The position numbers were made by a program, and so were the translations under genes. The notes under the pieces are model-generated. The model did no database searches. It was given only the letters and a program-made list of their open reading frames with translations, and was not told the DNA's origin. 38,212 bases of DNA. Origin: an uncultured Lachnospiraceae bacterium (GTDB lineage: Bacteria > Bacillota > Clostridia > Lachnospirales > Lachnospiraceae). Shown one piece after another: positions 1 to 8,072 of the stretch. The stretch is taken from assembly GCA_949949005.1 (NCBI GenBank), contig CATLHM010000022.1:1-38212 (forward strand), read 5' to 3'. Each line of letters starts with the position of its first letter. Position 1 is the first letter of the stretch.

Positions 1-332
1 CTGATCAGCGACACTTCCACCGCCGCAAGGTCAATGTTTGCCGGAAGGAACCACACCCCTTCCTCATGGGAAAGCAGCCCATATTCCGCTTCTATTTCCT
101 GCCCTTCCATGATGGAAGTTATCACTGCGGCAAGCGTTTTATCCAGCCTGTCTGGCTCCCTGCTTCCCATGCTTGCGGTAAGACTTGCCTGCGGATCGGA
201 ATCTATGAGTAAAACCCTGTTCCCTGCCCTTGCAAGCCCGATCCCTAAATTTACCGTGGTTGTTGTCTTTGACACACCGCCCTTCTGGTTTGCGATGGCA
301 ATGACCTTGCATTTTCTTCCTGTCCTTTCCAT
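1..332 (-). CDS. ParA/Soj-family ATPase, partial (cut by window edge)
   Basis: Only the N-terminal 110 residues are in the window. The protein starts M-E-R-T-G-R-K-C-K-V-I-A-I-A-N-Q and then carries the deviant Walker A motif KGGVSKTTT near residues 17-25, followed by LLIDSDPQAS (Walker A' and switch region). This is the classic start of a ParA/Soj/MinD-type P-loop ATPase used in partitioning of plasmids and integrative elements. In the usual KGGxGKT the second glycine is serine here, a variant I expect in ICE-borne ParA proteins. A GGAGAA sequence sits 8 bases before the ATG. It is the last visible gene of a tight minus-strand cassette with DUF5348-like, DUF6075 and SymE genes, which suggests an integrated mobile element continuing to the left. 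Confidence 0.85.
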   Translation of the reverse strand, partial: MERTGRKCKVIAIANQKGGVSKTTTTVNLGIGLARAGNRVLLIDSDPQASLTASMGSREPDRLDKTLAAVITSIMEGQEIEAEYGLLSHEEGVWFLPANIDLAAVEVSLI

Positions 333-349
333 ATATCCTGTTCTCCTTT

Positions 350-787
350 CTATCTCACACGGACATTCAGCCCTTTCATGGGGATATCCTCATATCCCAT
401 AAGATAATAATCTTCCCCGTCATGCTCCACTTTTGTCTGCACCCAGCAGGGCGCTTCATGGGTATCTTCCTGCAGGAAAGCTTCAATCAGACTTCCACTG
501 CGGTAACAATATCCTTTCTCCGTCCTGTATTCCCCGTTTTCATCTTTATGAAGAGTACTGATCTCCTGAACCGGTCGGAAAAGGTATTCTATGCTGCCAC
601 CTATGTCAGCCAACTTTCCCATGATTTTCCGTATTTCCCTTAACTGAAACATCTGGTCGCTGTCTCTATGGTCCACATGGAGTCCCCGCAGGTCTGCATG
701 TTCATCATAAGTGGTGATGCTTAAAATATCATCAATCCGGCATTTTAGCCCTTTCATCTGTACTAAAGCCATACTTAGTTCTGCCAT
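350..787 (-). CDS. DUF5348-like accessory protein of mobile elements
   Basis: This 145-residue protein has a helical N-terminal half (residues 1-85, with LREIRKIMGKLADIGGS) and a beta-rich C-terminal half ending in WVQTKVEHDGEDYYLMGYE. The C-terminal pattern of W, then T-K-V-E-H-D, then YYL, resembles DUF5348 proteins from Lachnospiraceae conjugative elements. That match is from memory and was not searched. The start is secure because AAGGAGG lies 6 bases upstream of the ATG. It sits 17 bp before the parA start and 52 bp after the DUF6075 gene, so the cassette is probably one transcript. No catalytic motif is visible and the molecular function is unknown. Confidence 0.6.
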   Translation of the reverse strand: MAELSMALVQMKGLKCRIDDILSITTYDEHADLRGLHVDHRDSDQMFQLREIRKIMGKLADIGGSIEYLFRPVQEISTLHKDENGEYRTEKGYCYRSGSLIEAFLQEDTHEAPCWVQTKVEHDGEDYYLMGYEDIPMKGLNVRVR

Positions 788-839
788 ATTGTCCTCCTTC
801 TACACATGGTTCCACCGCGCCTTAACACACTATCCTGCT

Positions 840-1283
840 TTAAATTCCAAACTCCGATAAATCTATCGGGAAACAGTATTCCGGATAGCGCACCTTAACC
901 GCTTCCCAGAAATATATTGCGTATTCACAGCAGAACAGGTCTTCCACTGTGTACCGCTGGCACTCCTTTACTTTTTCATCACCCTCAAGGGCATACGCGC
1001 TGGGCGTACCGTTGCAGAAAAGATTGAACGCCATACGCACCACCCTTGCGCTGCCGCTGGTGATCCAACCCTCTTCCAGACACTTTGGCTTTACGCTCCC
1101 TTTTTTGAAATCAAAAATTCTCTCTACATTCCGCCTTGTATCGCCGCTGATCCCAAGACAGTAAACCAATGCTTTATGGTATACGTCCTGCTGCCTGCAC
1201 TTTTGCAGACAGTTTCTGTAAAATATTTCGTGTTCCTGATCCTTAAAGGTAATTGTACGTTTATTTCCTCTATTCATATCCAT
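840..1283 (-). CDS. DUF6075-family protein
   Basis: A 147-residue soluble protein that opens with basic residues and then T-I-T-F-K-D-Q-E-H-E-I-F-Y. It goes on through cysteine-rich Y-R-N-C-L-Q-K-C-R-Q-Q-D and a central F-D-F-K-K-G-S-V-K-P segment. This pattern is what I recall as DUF6075, found almost only in accessory elements of Clostridia. It begins 2 bp after the SymE-like stop codon, so the two genes are probably translationally coupled. An in-frame ATG two codons further on is an alternative start. Neither enzymatic nor DNA-binding motifs are visible. Its function is unknown, and the neighbours (ParA, SymE) place it in a mobile-element cargo or maintenance module. Confidence 0.6.
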   Translation of the reverse strand: MDMNRGNKRTITFKDQEHEIFYRNCLQKCRQQDVYHKALVYCLGISGDTRRNVERIFDFKKGSVKPKCLEEGWITSGSARVVRMAFNLFCNGTPSAYALEGDEKVKECQRYTVEDLFCCEYAIYFWEAVKVRYPEYCFPIDLSEFGI

Positions 1284-1285
1284 TG

Positions 1286-1528
1286 TTACACCGCCTTCCC
1301 CTGATATTCTTCAGTTCCTTCCGCTATCATCCCCGCCCCTTTGGGATCAGACCATATCCTGCCTGTCCTTTCCACAATAAGCCTGCCGCCCTCACAGGTT
1401 ACTGATATTCTGTCGCCTGTGGAAAATCCCAAGTCCCGCAGCCATTTTCCCTGCAACATGATCAATGGATTGTTTATTTCCATGCTGGTTCCCCTTGCCC
1501 TGTAAACCGTCATCTCTCTATGCTTCAT
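1286..1528 (-). CDS. SymE-like / AbrB-fold small protein
   Basis: The 80-residue protein contains LQGKWLRDLGFSTGDRISV followed by C-E-G-G-R-L-I-V, the hallmark of the SymE_toxin/SpoVT-AbrB fold (K-x-W-L-x-x-x-G-F-x-x-G-D-x-I-x-V). SymE in E. coli is an SOS-induced RNA-interacting toxin controlled by an antisense RNA. Homologues on clostridial elements are mostly uncharacterised. AGGAGG lies 8 bases before the ATG. The gene is 15 bp downstream of a 49-codon ORF and 2 bp upstream of the DUF6075 gene. I saw no clear antisense RNA promoter, so a type I toxin-antitoxin role here is only a possibility. Confidence 0.65.
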   Translation of the reverse strand: MKHREMTVYRARGTSMEINNPLIMLQGKWLRDLGFSTGDRISVTCEGGRLIVERTGRIWSDPKGAGMIAEGTEEYQGKAV

Positions 1529-1543
1529 ATGTTCTCCTCCTAT

Positions 1544-1693
1544 TTAATCCGGGATAACCTCAACGATCCCATTACATTCAAGAATTTCCTGAATCCTGTT
1601 TATGCCATCTTCCAGTCTGTCGGAATCATGGATTGCGTCCATAATTTCCCCTGCGATAAATTCCATGCTTTCCCTGGTAATCTGGTTACTCAT
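1544..1693 (-). CDS. Small hypothetical protein (49 aa)
   Basis: A short ORF starting M-S-N-Q-I-T-R-E-S-M-E-F and ending in I-V-E-V-I-P-D. It has a good GGAG ribosome binding site 8 bases before the ATG and leads the SymE/DUF6075/DUF5348/ParA cassette with a 15-bp gap to the next gene. It is acidic and predicted mostly helical. I do not recognise a family. Its reality rests on the ribosome binding site, the position in the cassette and the shared strand. Confidence 0.55.
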   Translation of the reverse strand: MSNQITRESMEFIAGEIMDAIHDSDRLEDGINRIQEILECNGIVEVIPD

Positions 1694-1867
1694 ATAGATT
1701 CTCCTTTTTTATTTCTGAACAGAAAAGAGGACCAAGCAGCTAATAAATTAACAAACTTAGTCCTCAATATCATTCCACTTCTCTCCGAACACTTTTCCGG
1801 GCAAATCGCTTCCCCTGCACCTCCTTAGAGCGTACTTGTCCCGTTCCTGACAGCTTTATGGTAATTT

Positions 1868-2009
1868 AGTGTCAAGTAGCATAATTTTCAGTTTCAAGAT
1901 TAAAAACAGGCCTGTCCCAATCCTTTTTTACTGCTTTTGCAGTGAAAAAATATTTGGACTAAACCAGCGGAACACCTTGATTTTACTGGTTCCCTGCTGA
2001 CTTGACACT
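1868..2009. repeat. MITE-like segment with terminal inverted repeats
   Basis: AGTGTCAAGT at 1868-1877 is the exact reverse complement of ACTTGACACT at 2000-2009. Allowing one gap, the match extends inward through AGCA. The 142-bp segment has no gene of its own and is AT-rich. Its right arm lies just outside the point (about 2028) where the S8 protease reading frame stops resembling its family, so a short non-autonomous insertion or the end of a larger element probably replaced the protease C-terminus. The remaining gap 1694-1867 holds no convincing gene. Confidence 0.45.
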
Positions 2010-3415
2010 ATAATATCATAATCCCCCACCCTCTCATTCGGATACACCTTCTCCCCGCGAATCGGCCTCGCGCCTCTTCTTAAATAAGCCTTTACCTTCT
2101 CCCCATACAAATACAGATCCTCCCCCCTCACAATCCCCCACTCCATCATAAGCGCCGCGCTTCCGGTCACAAAGGGCGTGGCAAAGGAAGTTCCCGAGAC
2201 CTGCACAAAGGCATTGTTCGGCCCGATGGTGGCAATATTCACTCCCGGAGCAGCCAGATCAGGCTTTATCGCTCCCTGAGGAAGGCCAGTTCCAGGCGTA
2301 CTCATAAGCGGATATCCTCTCCCGGAAAAATCCGCGTAGGATTCGTAAACCGTGTCGTAAGCGCCCACCGTTATCACCTTTGATGCGGTAGACGGAATGG
2401 TCAGAGTCTTGGACGGCGTGGGGGTAATGAACCGGGTCTGCGCACTGAGCACCCCATTGCTGGGTAAATAGAAATCATAATTTCCCGTCACTGTCTCTAC
2501 AGGGGAGAGGCTGATGGTCCATATTCCCGGATTCACATAACTGCCTGCGGGTATGAAATCAAAATAAATCTCCTGATCCACACTATAAGGAGAGGGCTCC
2601 CCCACATATATCAAAATCTGGGTTTCCTCCAAAGCCACGCTCCTCCCCCCCGGTGTCTGCATGTCAACCGTTGTCCTTCTGCCTCCTGGCGAGATCAGCT
2701 CGATCCCGAAAATATCCACATACTCCTTCCACAACTGGACGCTGAAGGCCGTCTGATAGTTTCCCACTCCCAACTCGATCTGCCGGCTCTGGGAAATGCC
2801 AGTATTTGTGCCAAAGCTTCCGGATACATGCCCGCCTGCCGCTCCCTCATTGCCGCTTCCCACACAGACCACGTTCCTTCCGATCTCAGCCGCGTTGTCC
2901 AGAAAGCGTTCCACCAGGGAAGTGCCCTCGTGGGAACCGTATGTGTTTCCGAAACTGAGATTAACGGCAAGGGGCTTCCCCATTTCCACTGCCTTCTTTA
3001 TCACATAGGCCATTGCCCGCATCAGCTCCGTAGTTTTGGGAAAAGAATCTGGCATCGGAGTCCCCATTTTCACAATCAGCAGCTCGCTCTCCGGCGCAAC
3101 CCCCTGATACTGGCCCTGCAAAAGCCTCCCCCCTGCCGCCGCTATGGCTGCAACCGCAGTCCCATGCCCTGAGCTGTCCACGCTGGGGACGATCTGCTTG
3201 GGAAACCGGCTTTTCAGTGCCGCGTCAATCCGGTACTTGGAAAATTCCACGCCGATGTCAAAGCCCTCGGGGGGTGCCGCCTGTCCGGCAAACTCAGAGC
3301 CCTCCTGAGACAATTGGTCATTTACCTGATCGGCATTTAAGGTCTGATCCCAAAGATACTGAATCCGGGTGTTTCCCTGGTCATCCTTAAATTCCGGGCT
3401 CTCAAAATCAATCCC
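1928..3415 (-). pseudogene. S8 subtilisin-like protease, 3' fragment
   Basis: From the Gly-Ile-Asp-Phe-Glu-Ser-Pro-Glu-Phe segment at 3415 the frame encodes a subtilase body. It contains the His motif DSSGHGTAVAAIAA, the oxyanion Asn in VGSGNEGAAGGHVSG and the Ser motif GTSFATPFVTGSAAL. It lacks the catalytic Asp. The matching N-terminal piece, ending exactly at Asp-Ser-Gly, lies at 4729-5145, so together they make one Csp-like S8 gene of about 590 codons split by an insert. The C-terminus is also damaged: after Y-P-N-E-R-V-G near 2028 the frame reads into an inverted-repeat segment and stops at 1928. The frame stays open upstream to about 3700, but that stretch is antisense to another gene and has no subtilase similarity. 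Confidence 0.8.
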
Positions 3416-3433
3416 CTCTCCTGTCAGGGGTAT

Positions 3434-3513
3434 GCAAAAATCTTTTCCCCTATTTCGTAAATGTGATACAATGCGAAAATTTTTTCCCCTATTTCCTGTA
3501 AATGTGATACAAT
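3434..3513 (+). repeat. Two tandem 39-41 bp repeats, each with an extended -10 box
   Basis: Copies at 3434-3472 and 3473-3513 differ at only a few bases plus a 2-base indel. Each ends in TGTGATACAAT, which fits an extended -10 promoter element (TG-n-TACAAT) directed toward the small membrane protein gene at 3599. No good -35 box precedes either. A duplicated promoter is the simplest reading. A repeated binding site for a regulator is the alternative. Confidence 0.5.
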
Positions 3514-3598
3514 ATGTTCGGAGAAAGACAGTGGATGCTCCGCCCTGCAGGCCGTCCATTGTTAATTCCAAATTTTCAGAAAGTAAAGGCATCCTGAA

Positions 3599-3823
3599 AT
3601 GAAAAACAGCAGCAATAAAATGATCGCTCCCATCATCATAACAGTTATCATTGTGTTCTATCTGATTATCTATTTTGGATTTATCGTTAGCCTGGTACAT
3701 GGCTTGCTGAAAATAATGCTGGGAATCATTCCGCTGGCACTTGCGGCGGTTATGATATATGTATGTGTGCAGAGAATCAACGAGGTAAAAGGAGGAGAAG
3801 AAGATGATCTTGGTAAATACTGA
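3599..3823 (+). CDS. Small membrane protein (74 aa)
   Basis: The protein has a short polar start (MKNSSNK), two long hydrophobic stretches at about residues 9-31 and 36-57, and an acidic tail (E-V-K-G-G-E-E-D-D-L-G-K-Y). It therefore looks like a two-span inner-membrane protein. It overlaps the YbjQ-family gene by 20 bp, which implies translational coupling. The ribosome binding site is weak (AAAGG, 10 bases upstream). No family is recognised. In other Firmicutes, YbjQ proteins are often found beside small membrane proteins, which gives modest support. Confidence 0.65.
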   Translation: MKNSSNKMIAPIIITVIIVFYLIIYFGFIVSLVHGLLKIMLGIIPLALAAVMIYVCVQRINEVKGGEEDDLGKY

Positions 3824-4115
3824 TTACATCAGTGGAAAAAACCTGGAAATGCTGGGACTGGTGAAGGGAAGCACCATTCAGTCCAAAAATATAGGCAAGG
3901 ACATTACCCAGAGCTTCAAGACCCTGGTGGGTGGCGAGCTCAAGGCCTATAATGAAATGATGAACGAGGCCAGAGCCCTTGCCACCAAGAGAATGGTCAT
4001 GGAAGCGGAAGGGATGGGGGCGGACGCCGTTGTCAATATCCGCTATGCGTCGTCGGCTGTTATGCAGGGAGCCGCTGAGGTGATCGCTTACGGCACAGCC
4101 GTAAAATTTGTGTAA
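3804..4115 (+). CDS. YbjQ (DUF74) family protein
   Basis: The 103-residue protein opens M-I-L-V-N-T-D-Y-I-S-G-K and continues with L-G-L-V-K-G-S-T-I-Q. It has the central G-G-E-L-K-A-Y-N-E-M-M-N-E-A-R-A block and ends in M-G-A-D-A-V-V-N-I-R-Y. This is the complete YbjQ/UPF0145 family fold. These proteins form homopentamers and are loosely named putative heavy-metal-binding, without a settled biochemical role. The length matches the family norm of about 105 residues. GGAGGAGAAG precedes the ATG. The gene is co-oriented with the membrane protein gene it overlaps and ends just before a 14-bp inverted repeat. Confidence 0.9.
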   Translation: MILVNTDYISGKNLEMLGLVKGSTIQSKNIGKDITQSFKTLVGGELKAYNEMMNEARALATKRMVMEAEGMGADAVVNIRYASSAVMQGAAEVIAYGTAVKFV

Positions 4116-4127
4116 AAAGAGAGCCGG

Positions 4128-4179
4128 ATGCATACTGTAGACCGCAGATCATTTTTAATCCACTCTCTACAGTATGCAT
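4128..4179. terminator. Perfect 14-bp inverted repeat between convergent genes
   Basis: ATGCATACTGTAGA (4128-4141) pairs perfectly with 4166-4179 across a 24-base loop. It begins 12 bp after the YbjQ stop codon, and its right arm overlaps the last four codons of the convergent acetyltransferase gene. Its position suggests a bidirectional transcription stop. The stem is AT-rich and the T run lies in the loop rather than after it, so it is not a textbook intrinsic terminator. Confidence 0.45.
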
Positions 4180-4697
4180 TCCAACTGGCAGTCATAGGGC
4201 TCCTTCTCCACATGGTGGGGATCATAGACCTGGGCCTCCACACATCCCATGGCCCGGTAAAAAGCCTGGCTCTCCACCGCAGAATGGGCGGAAATATAGA
4301 GCTTGCGGGCGCCTCTTTTTCCTGCCCACTGCCTGGCGGCCTGGAAGAGGGATCGTCCGATCCCAGAGCCCCGCATGTCCTGGGACACATGGATGCTGGA
4401 CAGATCCAGATATCTCTGTTCCCCTCCAAAAAAGTCCGGCTCCACGGAGACAAATCCCTTGAGATTCCCCTGGCAGAAAGCCCCATACACAAAGCCCCCT
4501 GTTTGAACCGTATTTTTCAGACATTCTACCAAAAGCACATAATCATCCTCCGACCAGTCGTCTATAAAGGGATCGCTTTTTACCACCCACTCTCCCTTTT
4601 CCCTGCGCCAACAGTCTGTCACCACCTGACGGCGGATAAAGTGACGGAACAGTTCCCGTTCTATTTCCTCTTCTTTTATCCTTCGATACTGAATCAC
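4167..4697 (-). CDS. GNAT-family N-acetyltransferase
   Basis: This 176-residue protein has the acetyl-CoA-binding motif A, I-H-V-S-Q-D-M-R-G-S-G-I-G-R-S-L-F (R/Q-x-x-G-x-G), at about residues 103-119. The motif B region K-L-Y-I-S-A-H-S-A-V-E-S-Q-A-F-Y-R-A-M-G follows at about 133-152. The substrate cannot be predicted. A GTG start at 4697 is preferred because GGGAGAGGGAA lies directly upstream and the resulting length is normal for GNATs. The frame stays open to 4754, but that extension looks non-native. The gene lies inside the segment that splits the S8 protease, in the protease's orientation. Confidence 0.85.
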   Translation of the reverse strand: MIQYRRIKEEEIERELFRHFIRRQVVTDCWRREKGEWVVKSDPFIDDWSEDDYVLLVECLKNTVQTGGFVYGAFCQGNLKGFVSVEPDFFGGEQRYLDLSSIHVSQDMRGSGIGRSLFQAARQWAGKRGARKLYISAHSAVESQAFYRAMGCVEAQVYDPHHVEKEPYDCQLECIL

Positions 4698-4728
4698 TTC
4701 CCTCTCCCTTCCGCCATCGCTAAAAATC

Positions 4729-5145
4729 TCAGCAACCTGGCAATAAAATAACACGCTCCCCCGAATCTATCACAGCAATCAACACGCCCTTTCCCGTCAG
4801 ATAGGGCGCTCTGGCCGTCACCGGATAAACGCAGGATGCCTGCTTGCCTGCCTGGGTGGAAAAATAAAGCCTTTTCGGCTTTTCCACATATTCCACCTCA
4901 TCCAACTGGGTGAAGGTATCAATCAGGCTCTCTGGCAGGGTCACAATGGCATAGCCTGCGATCAGCTCCTCCACACGGATCACATTGCTCCTCAGCCTTG
5001 CAATATCTCCGTTGTATTTTACGATCAGCTCCCATGTGCCGGTACTCTCCGAAAAACCGACCCCCAACTGATCGGACTTCTCCCTCTGGGCTTCTTCTAT
5101 CTCAAGTGCAAGATTAAGCAGGTCTTCCATTTTTTGATTTTCCAT
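4729..5145 (-). pseudogene. S8 subtilisin-like protease, 5' fragment
   Basis: The N-terminal part has the prodomain-like region (L-N-L-A-L-E-I, G-T-W-E-L-I-V-K-Y-N-G-D, Y-A-I-V-T-L-P and V-E-Y-V-E-K-P-K-R-L), then L-T-G-K-G-V-L-I-A-V-I-D-S-G with the catalytic Asp. After this the frame leaves the family (E-R-V-I-L-L-P-G-C) and stops. The start is well supported by GGAGAGA upstream of the ATG. The rest of the gene resumes at 3415 with no residue missing, which argues for one gene broken by an insertion rather than two paralogues. Csp-like subtilases of this type process spore germination or cell-surface substrates in Clostridia. Neither fragment should be active. Confidence 0.8.
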
Positions 5146-5215
5146 AAAATCTCTCCGGAATCCTTCAGAATTTCTGTTATTTTACTCTATGCCCCAGCCC
5201 TATTTCCGGCGCCTG

Positions 5216-6406
5216 TTACATTAAATTTTCCAGAATAGACTTACCTATCGTCCCCTCCGGCATGGGAACGCCGAAATTGTCCGCCACTGTTGCGCCGATC
5301 ACTGCGAACGTATCTTTGTTTTCCAGGGCGCCGCCCCTCTCCATTTTCTTTGCATATGCGATCAGAGGCACGAACTCTCTGGTATGGTCCGTCCCGCTAT
5401 AGGTAGGGTCGTTCCCGTGATCTGCCGTGAGAATCAAAAGGTCATCCTCCCGAAGCTCTTCTAACAAAACGCCCAGGTTTTGGTCAAACTTTTCAATCTC
5501 GGCCCCATACCCTTTCACATCCCTGCGGTGTCCCCAGAGGGCGTCAAAATCCACCAGATTGACGAAACACAGTCCACGGAAATCTTCTCTGCTTATGGCA
5601 ATGGTCTGCTCCATTCCATGGACAGAGCTGTCAGAGTGATAGGTTTTGGTTATTCCCTCCCCGCAGAAAATATCGTTAATCTTTCCCACGCCGATCACAT
5701 CATATCCGGCGTCCTTCAAGGCATTGAGGACCGTGGGCCCTGTGGGCTTCAAAGCATAATCATGGCGGTTACTGGTACGCTTAAATTCTCCCTTTCTCTT
5801 TCCCACATAGGGTCTTGCAATCACCCGTCCCACTCTCCACTCATCCTTCAGGGTAATCTCCCTTGCGATCTCGCAGCAGCGATACAAATTGGCAAGGTCA
5901 AAGGTTTCCTCATTCCCGCAGATTTGCAAAACGGAATCTGCCGAGGTGTAGACAATCATGGCCCCGGTATTGATCTCCTCCTCCCCAAGCTCCTCTATGA
6001 TCTGGGTTCCGCTGGCGCTTCTGTTTCCGATCACCCGCTTGCCGCAACGTCTCTCCAGCTCGGAGATCAGCTCCGGCGGGAACCCGCTGTCTGTAAAGGT
6101 CCGGAAGGGCTTATCCGTCTTAATTCCCATCATTTCCCAATGTCCCGTCATTGTATCCTTGCCGTTGCTGGCCTCTCCCAGGCGCAGATAACGCCCCAGC
6201 GGCTTTTCCACTCCCTGCATATTTCCTGCCCTGTGCAGATTCAGCATCCCCAGCTTTGCAAGATTAGAAATCTCAAGCCTTCCCAGTCTATCCAGAATAT
6301 GTCCAAAGGTATCCACTCCCGTATCGCCAAAGCGTGGGGAATCCGGCATTTCTCCAATCCCCAGGGAATCCAGGACAATCACAAAAATCCGGCTGTATTT
6401 GTTCAT
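5216..6406 (-). CDS. deoB: Phosphopentomutase
   Basis: Interconverts (deoxy)ribose 1-phosphate and 5-phosphate in nucleoside breakdown, in the cytoplasm. The 396-residue protein is full length for the family. It has the metal-binding start [13 protein letters not shown], the nucleophile region around [12 protein letters not shown], and the C-terminal metal site [19 protein letters not shown]. The start at 6406 is chosen because GGGAGGTGGG lies just upstream and the protein then begins M-N-K-Y-S-R. The gene follows deoC by 18 bp and is the last intact gene of the udp-deoC-deoB operon, upstream of the broken protease. Confidence 0.97.
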   Translation of the reverse strand: MNKYSRIFVIVLDSLGIGEMPDSPRFGDTGVDTFGHILDRLGRLEISNLAKLGMLNLHRAGNMQGVEKPLGRYLRLGEASNGKDTMTGHWEMMGIKTDKPFRTFTDSGFPPELISELERRCGKRVIGNRSASGTQIIEELGEEEINTGAMIVYTSADSVLQICGNEETFDLANLYRCCEIAREITLKDEWRVGRVIARPYVGKRKGEFKRTSNRHDYALKPTGPTVLNALKDAGYDVIGVGKINDIFCGEGITKTYHSDSSVHGMEQTIAISREDFRGLCFVNLVDFDALWGHRRDVKGYGAEIEKFDQNLGVLLEELREDDLLILTADHGNDPTYSGTDHTREFVPLIAYAKKMERGGALENKDTFAVIGATVADNFGVPMPEGTIGKSILENLM

Positions 6407-6424
6407 AAACCCACCTCCCAACAT

Positions 6425-7087
6425 CTAATTTTCTGTTTCCGCGCTCTTTATAAGCTTGACGATCCGGCTAGTGCCAAGCCTCTCTGCCCCCAGTGATAAA
6501 AATCGCCTGGCGTCTTCCATGGTGGCGATTCCTCCCGCCGCTTTAATCTTCACCTCCGGCCCAACATGCCGGGCAAACAGCTCCACATCCCCAAAGGTGG
6601 CGCCCCCACCTCCAAAACCGGTGGAGGTTTTGATGTAATCCGCCCCTGCCCGGGTCACGATCCCACACATTTCTATCTTTTCTTCCTCTGTCAAAAGACA
6701 GGTCTCGATGATGACTTTCAGAACATTTTTTCCACAGGCTGCTTTCAGAGTCCGGATTTCCTCTTCCACCAGATCATATCTTTTATCCTTAAGCCACCCT
6801 AGATTAATCACCATATCAATCTCCGATGCCCCGTTTGCAATGGCCTCTCTGGTTTCAAACTCCTTCGTGCCAGTGGTCATATTGCCGTTGGGAAAGCCGA
6901 TGACCGTACAGATCACGATTCTGTCCTTGACATACTCGGCGGCCTGCCTGACATAGGAGGGCGGAATACACACGGAAGCGGTCTGATATTGAATGCCATC
7001 CTCACATAGTTGCCTGATTTCCTCCCAGGTAGCTGTCTGCGCAAGCAGAGTGTGATCCACATGCCTTACTATTTCTCCTGTCTCCAT
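6425..7087 (-). CDS. deoC: Deoxyribose-phosphate aldolase
   Basis: Cleaves 2-deoxyribose 5-phosphate to glyceraldehyde 3-phosphate and acetaldehyde. The 220-residue TIM-barrel protein has the N-terminal V-D-H-T-L-L-A, the Schiff-base lysine in [14 protein letters not shown], and the proton-relay lysine in [10 protein letters not shown]. All catalytic residues are present and the length is normal. AAGGAG lies 12 bases upstream. It sits between udp and deoB on the same strand with short gaps, so the operon converts nucleosides stepwise to glycolytic intermediates. Confidence 0.97.
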   Translation of the reverse strand: METGEIVRHVDHTLLAQTATWEEIRQLCEDGIQYQTASVCIPPSYVRQAAEYVKDRIVICTVIGFPNGNMTTGTKEFETREAIANGASEIDMVINLGWLKDKRYDLVEEEIRTLKAACGKNVLKVIIETCLLTEEEKIEMCGIVTRAGADYIKTSTGFGGGGATFGDVELFARHVGPEVKIKAAGGIATMEDARRFLSLGAERLGTSRIVKLIKSAETEN

Positions 7088-7148
7088 TCTTTACCATGCT
7101 CCTTTCCAAAAGCAGGCAGAAGCTCCCCGCTCTGCCCTGCTGAGATTT

Positions 7149-7931
7149 TTAATTTCCCCGTTCTTCTTTCCGAATCAACCTGCGTATGGCCTCCACTGCC
7201 ACCTGGATTGCCCTGTCCGTATCGTGTACCACCGGATTTTCCAACCCAAGCCTTTCCCTCTCCTGATTGGCCACCACAAGAAAGCAGGAGCCCACTCTCA
7301 CATGCAGATAGCTTCCCACTATAAACAGGGCCGCCGACTCCATCTCTGAGGCAAGGCATCCCAGCCTTTTCCAGGCCTCCCATTTTTCCATCAGCTCGTA
7401 GCCCACGGGCTTGGTCTCCGGCTCATGCTGTCCGTAAAAGGAATCCTTACACTGCACCACTCCTGTATGGAAAGAATACCCTTTTTCTTTTGCGGCCTTT
7501 TTCAGGGCATTGGTTATGGAAAGATCCGCCACCGCCGGGAACTCTACCGGAGCATACTCCTTGCTGGTTCCCTCCATCCGGATGGCCCCTGTGGCAATAA
7601 CCACATCGCCGCTTTTCACTTCTGTCTGCATACCGCCGCAGGTTCCGATACGGACAAAGGTATCCGCCCCGCATCTGACCAGCTCTTCCATCGCAATGGC
7701 GGCAGAGGGCCCCCCGATTCCCGTGGAGGTCACGCTGACCTTTACGCCCTCTAAGGTGCCTGTATAGGTCACATATTCCCTGTTGTCCGCGATCAGAACC
7801 GGATTTTCAAAATACTCTGCAATCTTTGCGCATCGCTTGGGATCCCCCGGCATGATCACATAGCGTCCCACTTCCCCCTCTGCCACCTGTATATGATACT
7901 GCCTGCTTGCATCCTCCGAATAATTTTTCAT
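7149..7931 (-). CDS. udp: Uridine phosphorylase (nucleoside phosphorylase family)
   Basis: Phosphorolysis of uridine (or a related nucleoside) to base and ribose 1-phosphate, feeding deoB and deoC downstream. The 260-residue protein shows [11 protein letters not shown], the phosphate-binding R-I-G-T-C-G-G-M-Q and the ribose-binding [10 protein letters not shown] motif of NP-I family hexamers. The length fits uridine phosphorylase, though purine specificity cannot be excluded by eye. The start at 7931 (M-K-N-Y-S-E-D) has AAAGGGGG 5 bases upstream. A hairpin at 7994 separates it from the chemotaxis operon, so it probably has its own promoter, but I could not identify one in the 62 bp available. 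Confidence 0.9.
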   Translation of the reverse strand: MKNYSEDASRQYHIQVAEGEVGRYVIMPGDPKRCAKIAEYFENPVLIADNREYVTYTGTLEGVKVSVTSTGIGGPSAAIAMEELVRCGADTFVRIGTCGGMQTEVKSGDVVIATGAIRMEGTSKEYAPVEFPAVADLSITNALKKAAKEKGYSFHTGVVQCKDSFYGQHEPETKPVGYELMEKWEAWKRLGCLASEMESAALFIVGSYLHVRVGSCFLVVANQERERLGLENPVVHDTDRAIQVAVEAIRRLIRKEERGN

Positions 7932-7993
7932 GGATACCCCCTTTCTACACCGCCTGGCGTACTTTGATCTGCACGCTGCCGGGTGCATTTGTC

Positions 7994-8031
7994 AAAACAG
8001 GCACAGGGAGCAACTCTCCTGTGCCTGTTTT
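7994..8031. terminator. Intrinsic terminator between chemotaxis and nucleoside operons
   Basis: A long near-perfect inverted repeat, AAAACAGGCACAGG pairing with CCTGTGCCTGTTTT, has a short GAG-CAA-CTC tip. On the minus strand it ends in a T run and lies 42 bp after the MCP stop codon. It should end transcription of the chemotaxis operon before udp. Confidence 0.85.
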
Positions 8032-8072
8032 ATCAGGAAACTGTAATCCTTCTGTCAGTTCCAAAGCTCTCT

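Larger units (their letters stand above)
3416..4758. other. 1.34-kb insertion splitting the S8 protease gene
   Basis: The segment lies between codons that are adjacent in S8 proteases (Asp-Ser-Gly on the far side, Ile-Asp-Phe on the near side). Both junctions have a run of C (CCCC at 3413-3416 and CCCCC at 4758-4762), which may be a short target duplication or chance. The ends do not form an inverted repeat and no transposase or integrase lies inside. It carries tandem promoter-like repeats, a plus-strand pair of genes, a long inverted repeat and a minus-strand acetyltransferase gene. An assembly artefact has not been ruled out. Confidence 0.6.

Noticed and set aside
1757..1860. Possible tail of a gene ending V-F-G-E-K-W-N-D-I-E-D on the minus strand
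   Set aside because: The frame is only about 33 codons, lacks a clear start, and I could not match it to a family; it may be a remnant of the mobile element but cannot be supported.
3416..3700. Upstream extension of the 3' protease frame
   Set aside because: It is antisense to the small membrane protein gene and its promoter repeats, and shows no subtilase prodomain; the real N-terminus is at 4729-5145.
4128..4179. Terminal inverted repeat of an insertion sequence
   Set aside because: Although a perfect 14-bp repeat, its arms are 24 bases apart between two convergent genes, so a transcription stop is more likely than an element end.
5480..6496. Long open frame (338 codons) on the plus strand
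   Set aside because: It is antisense to deoB and deoC, which have complete catalytic motifs; nothing supports translation.
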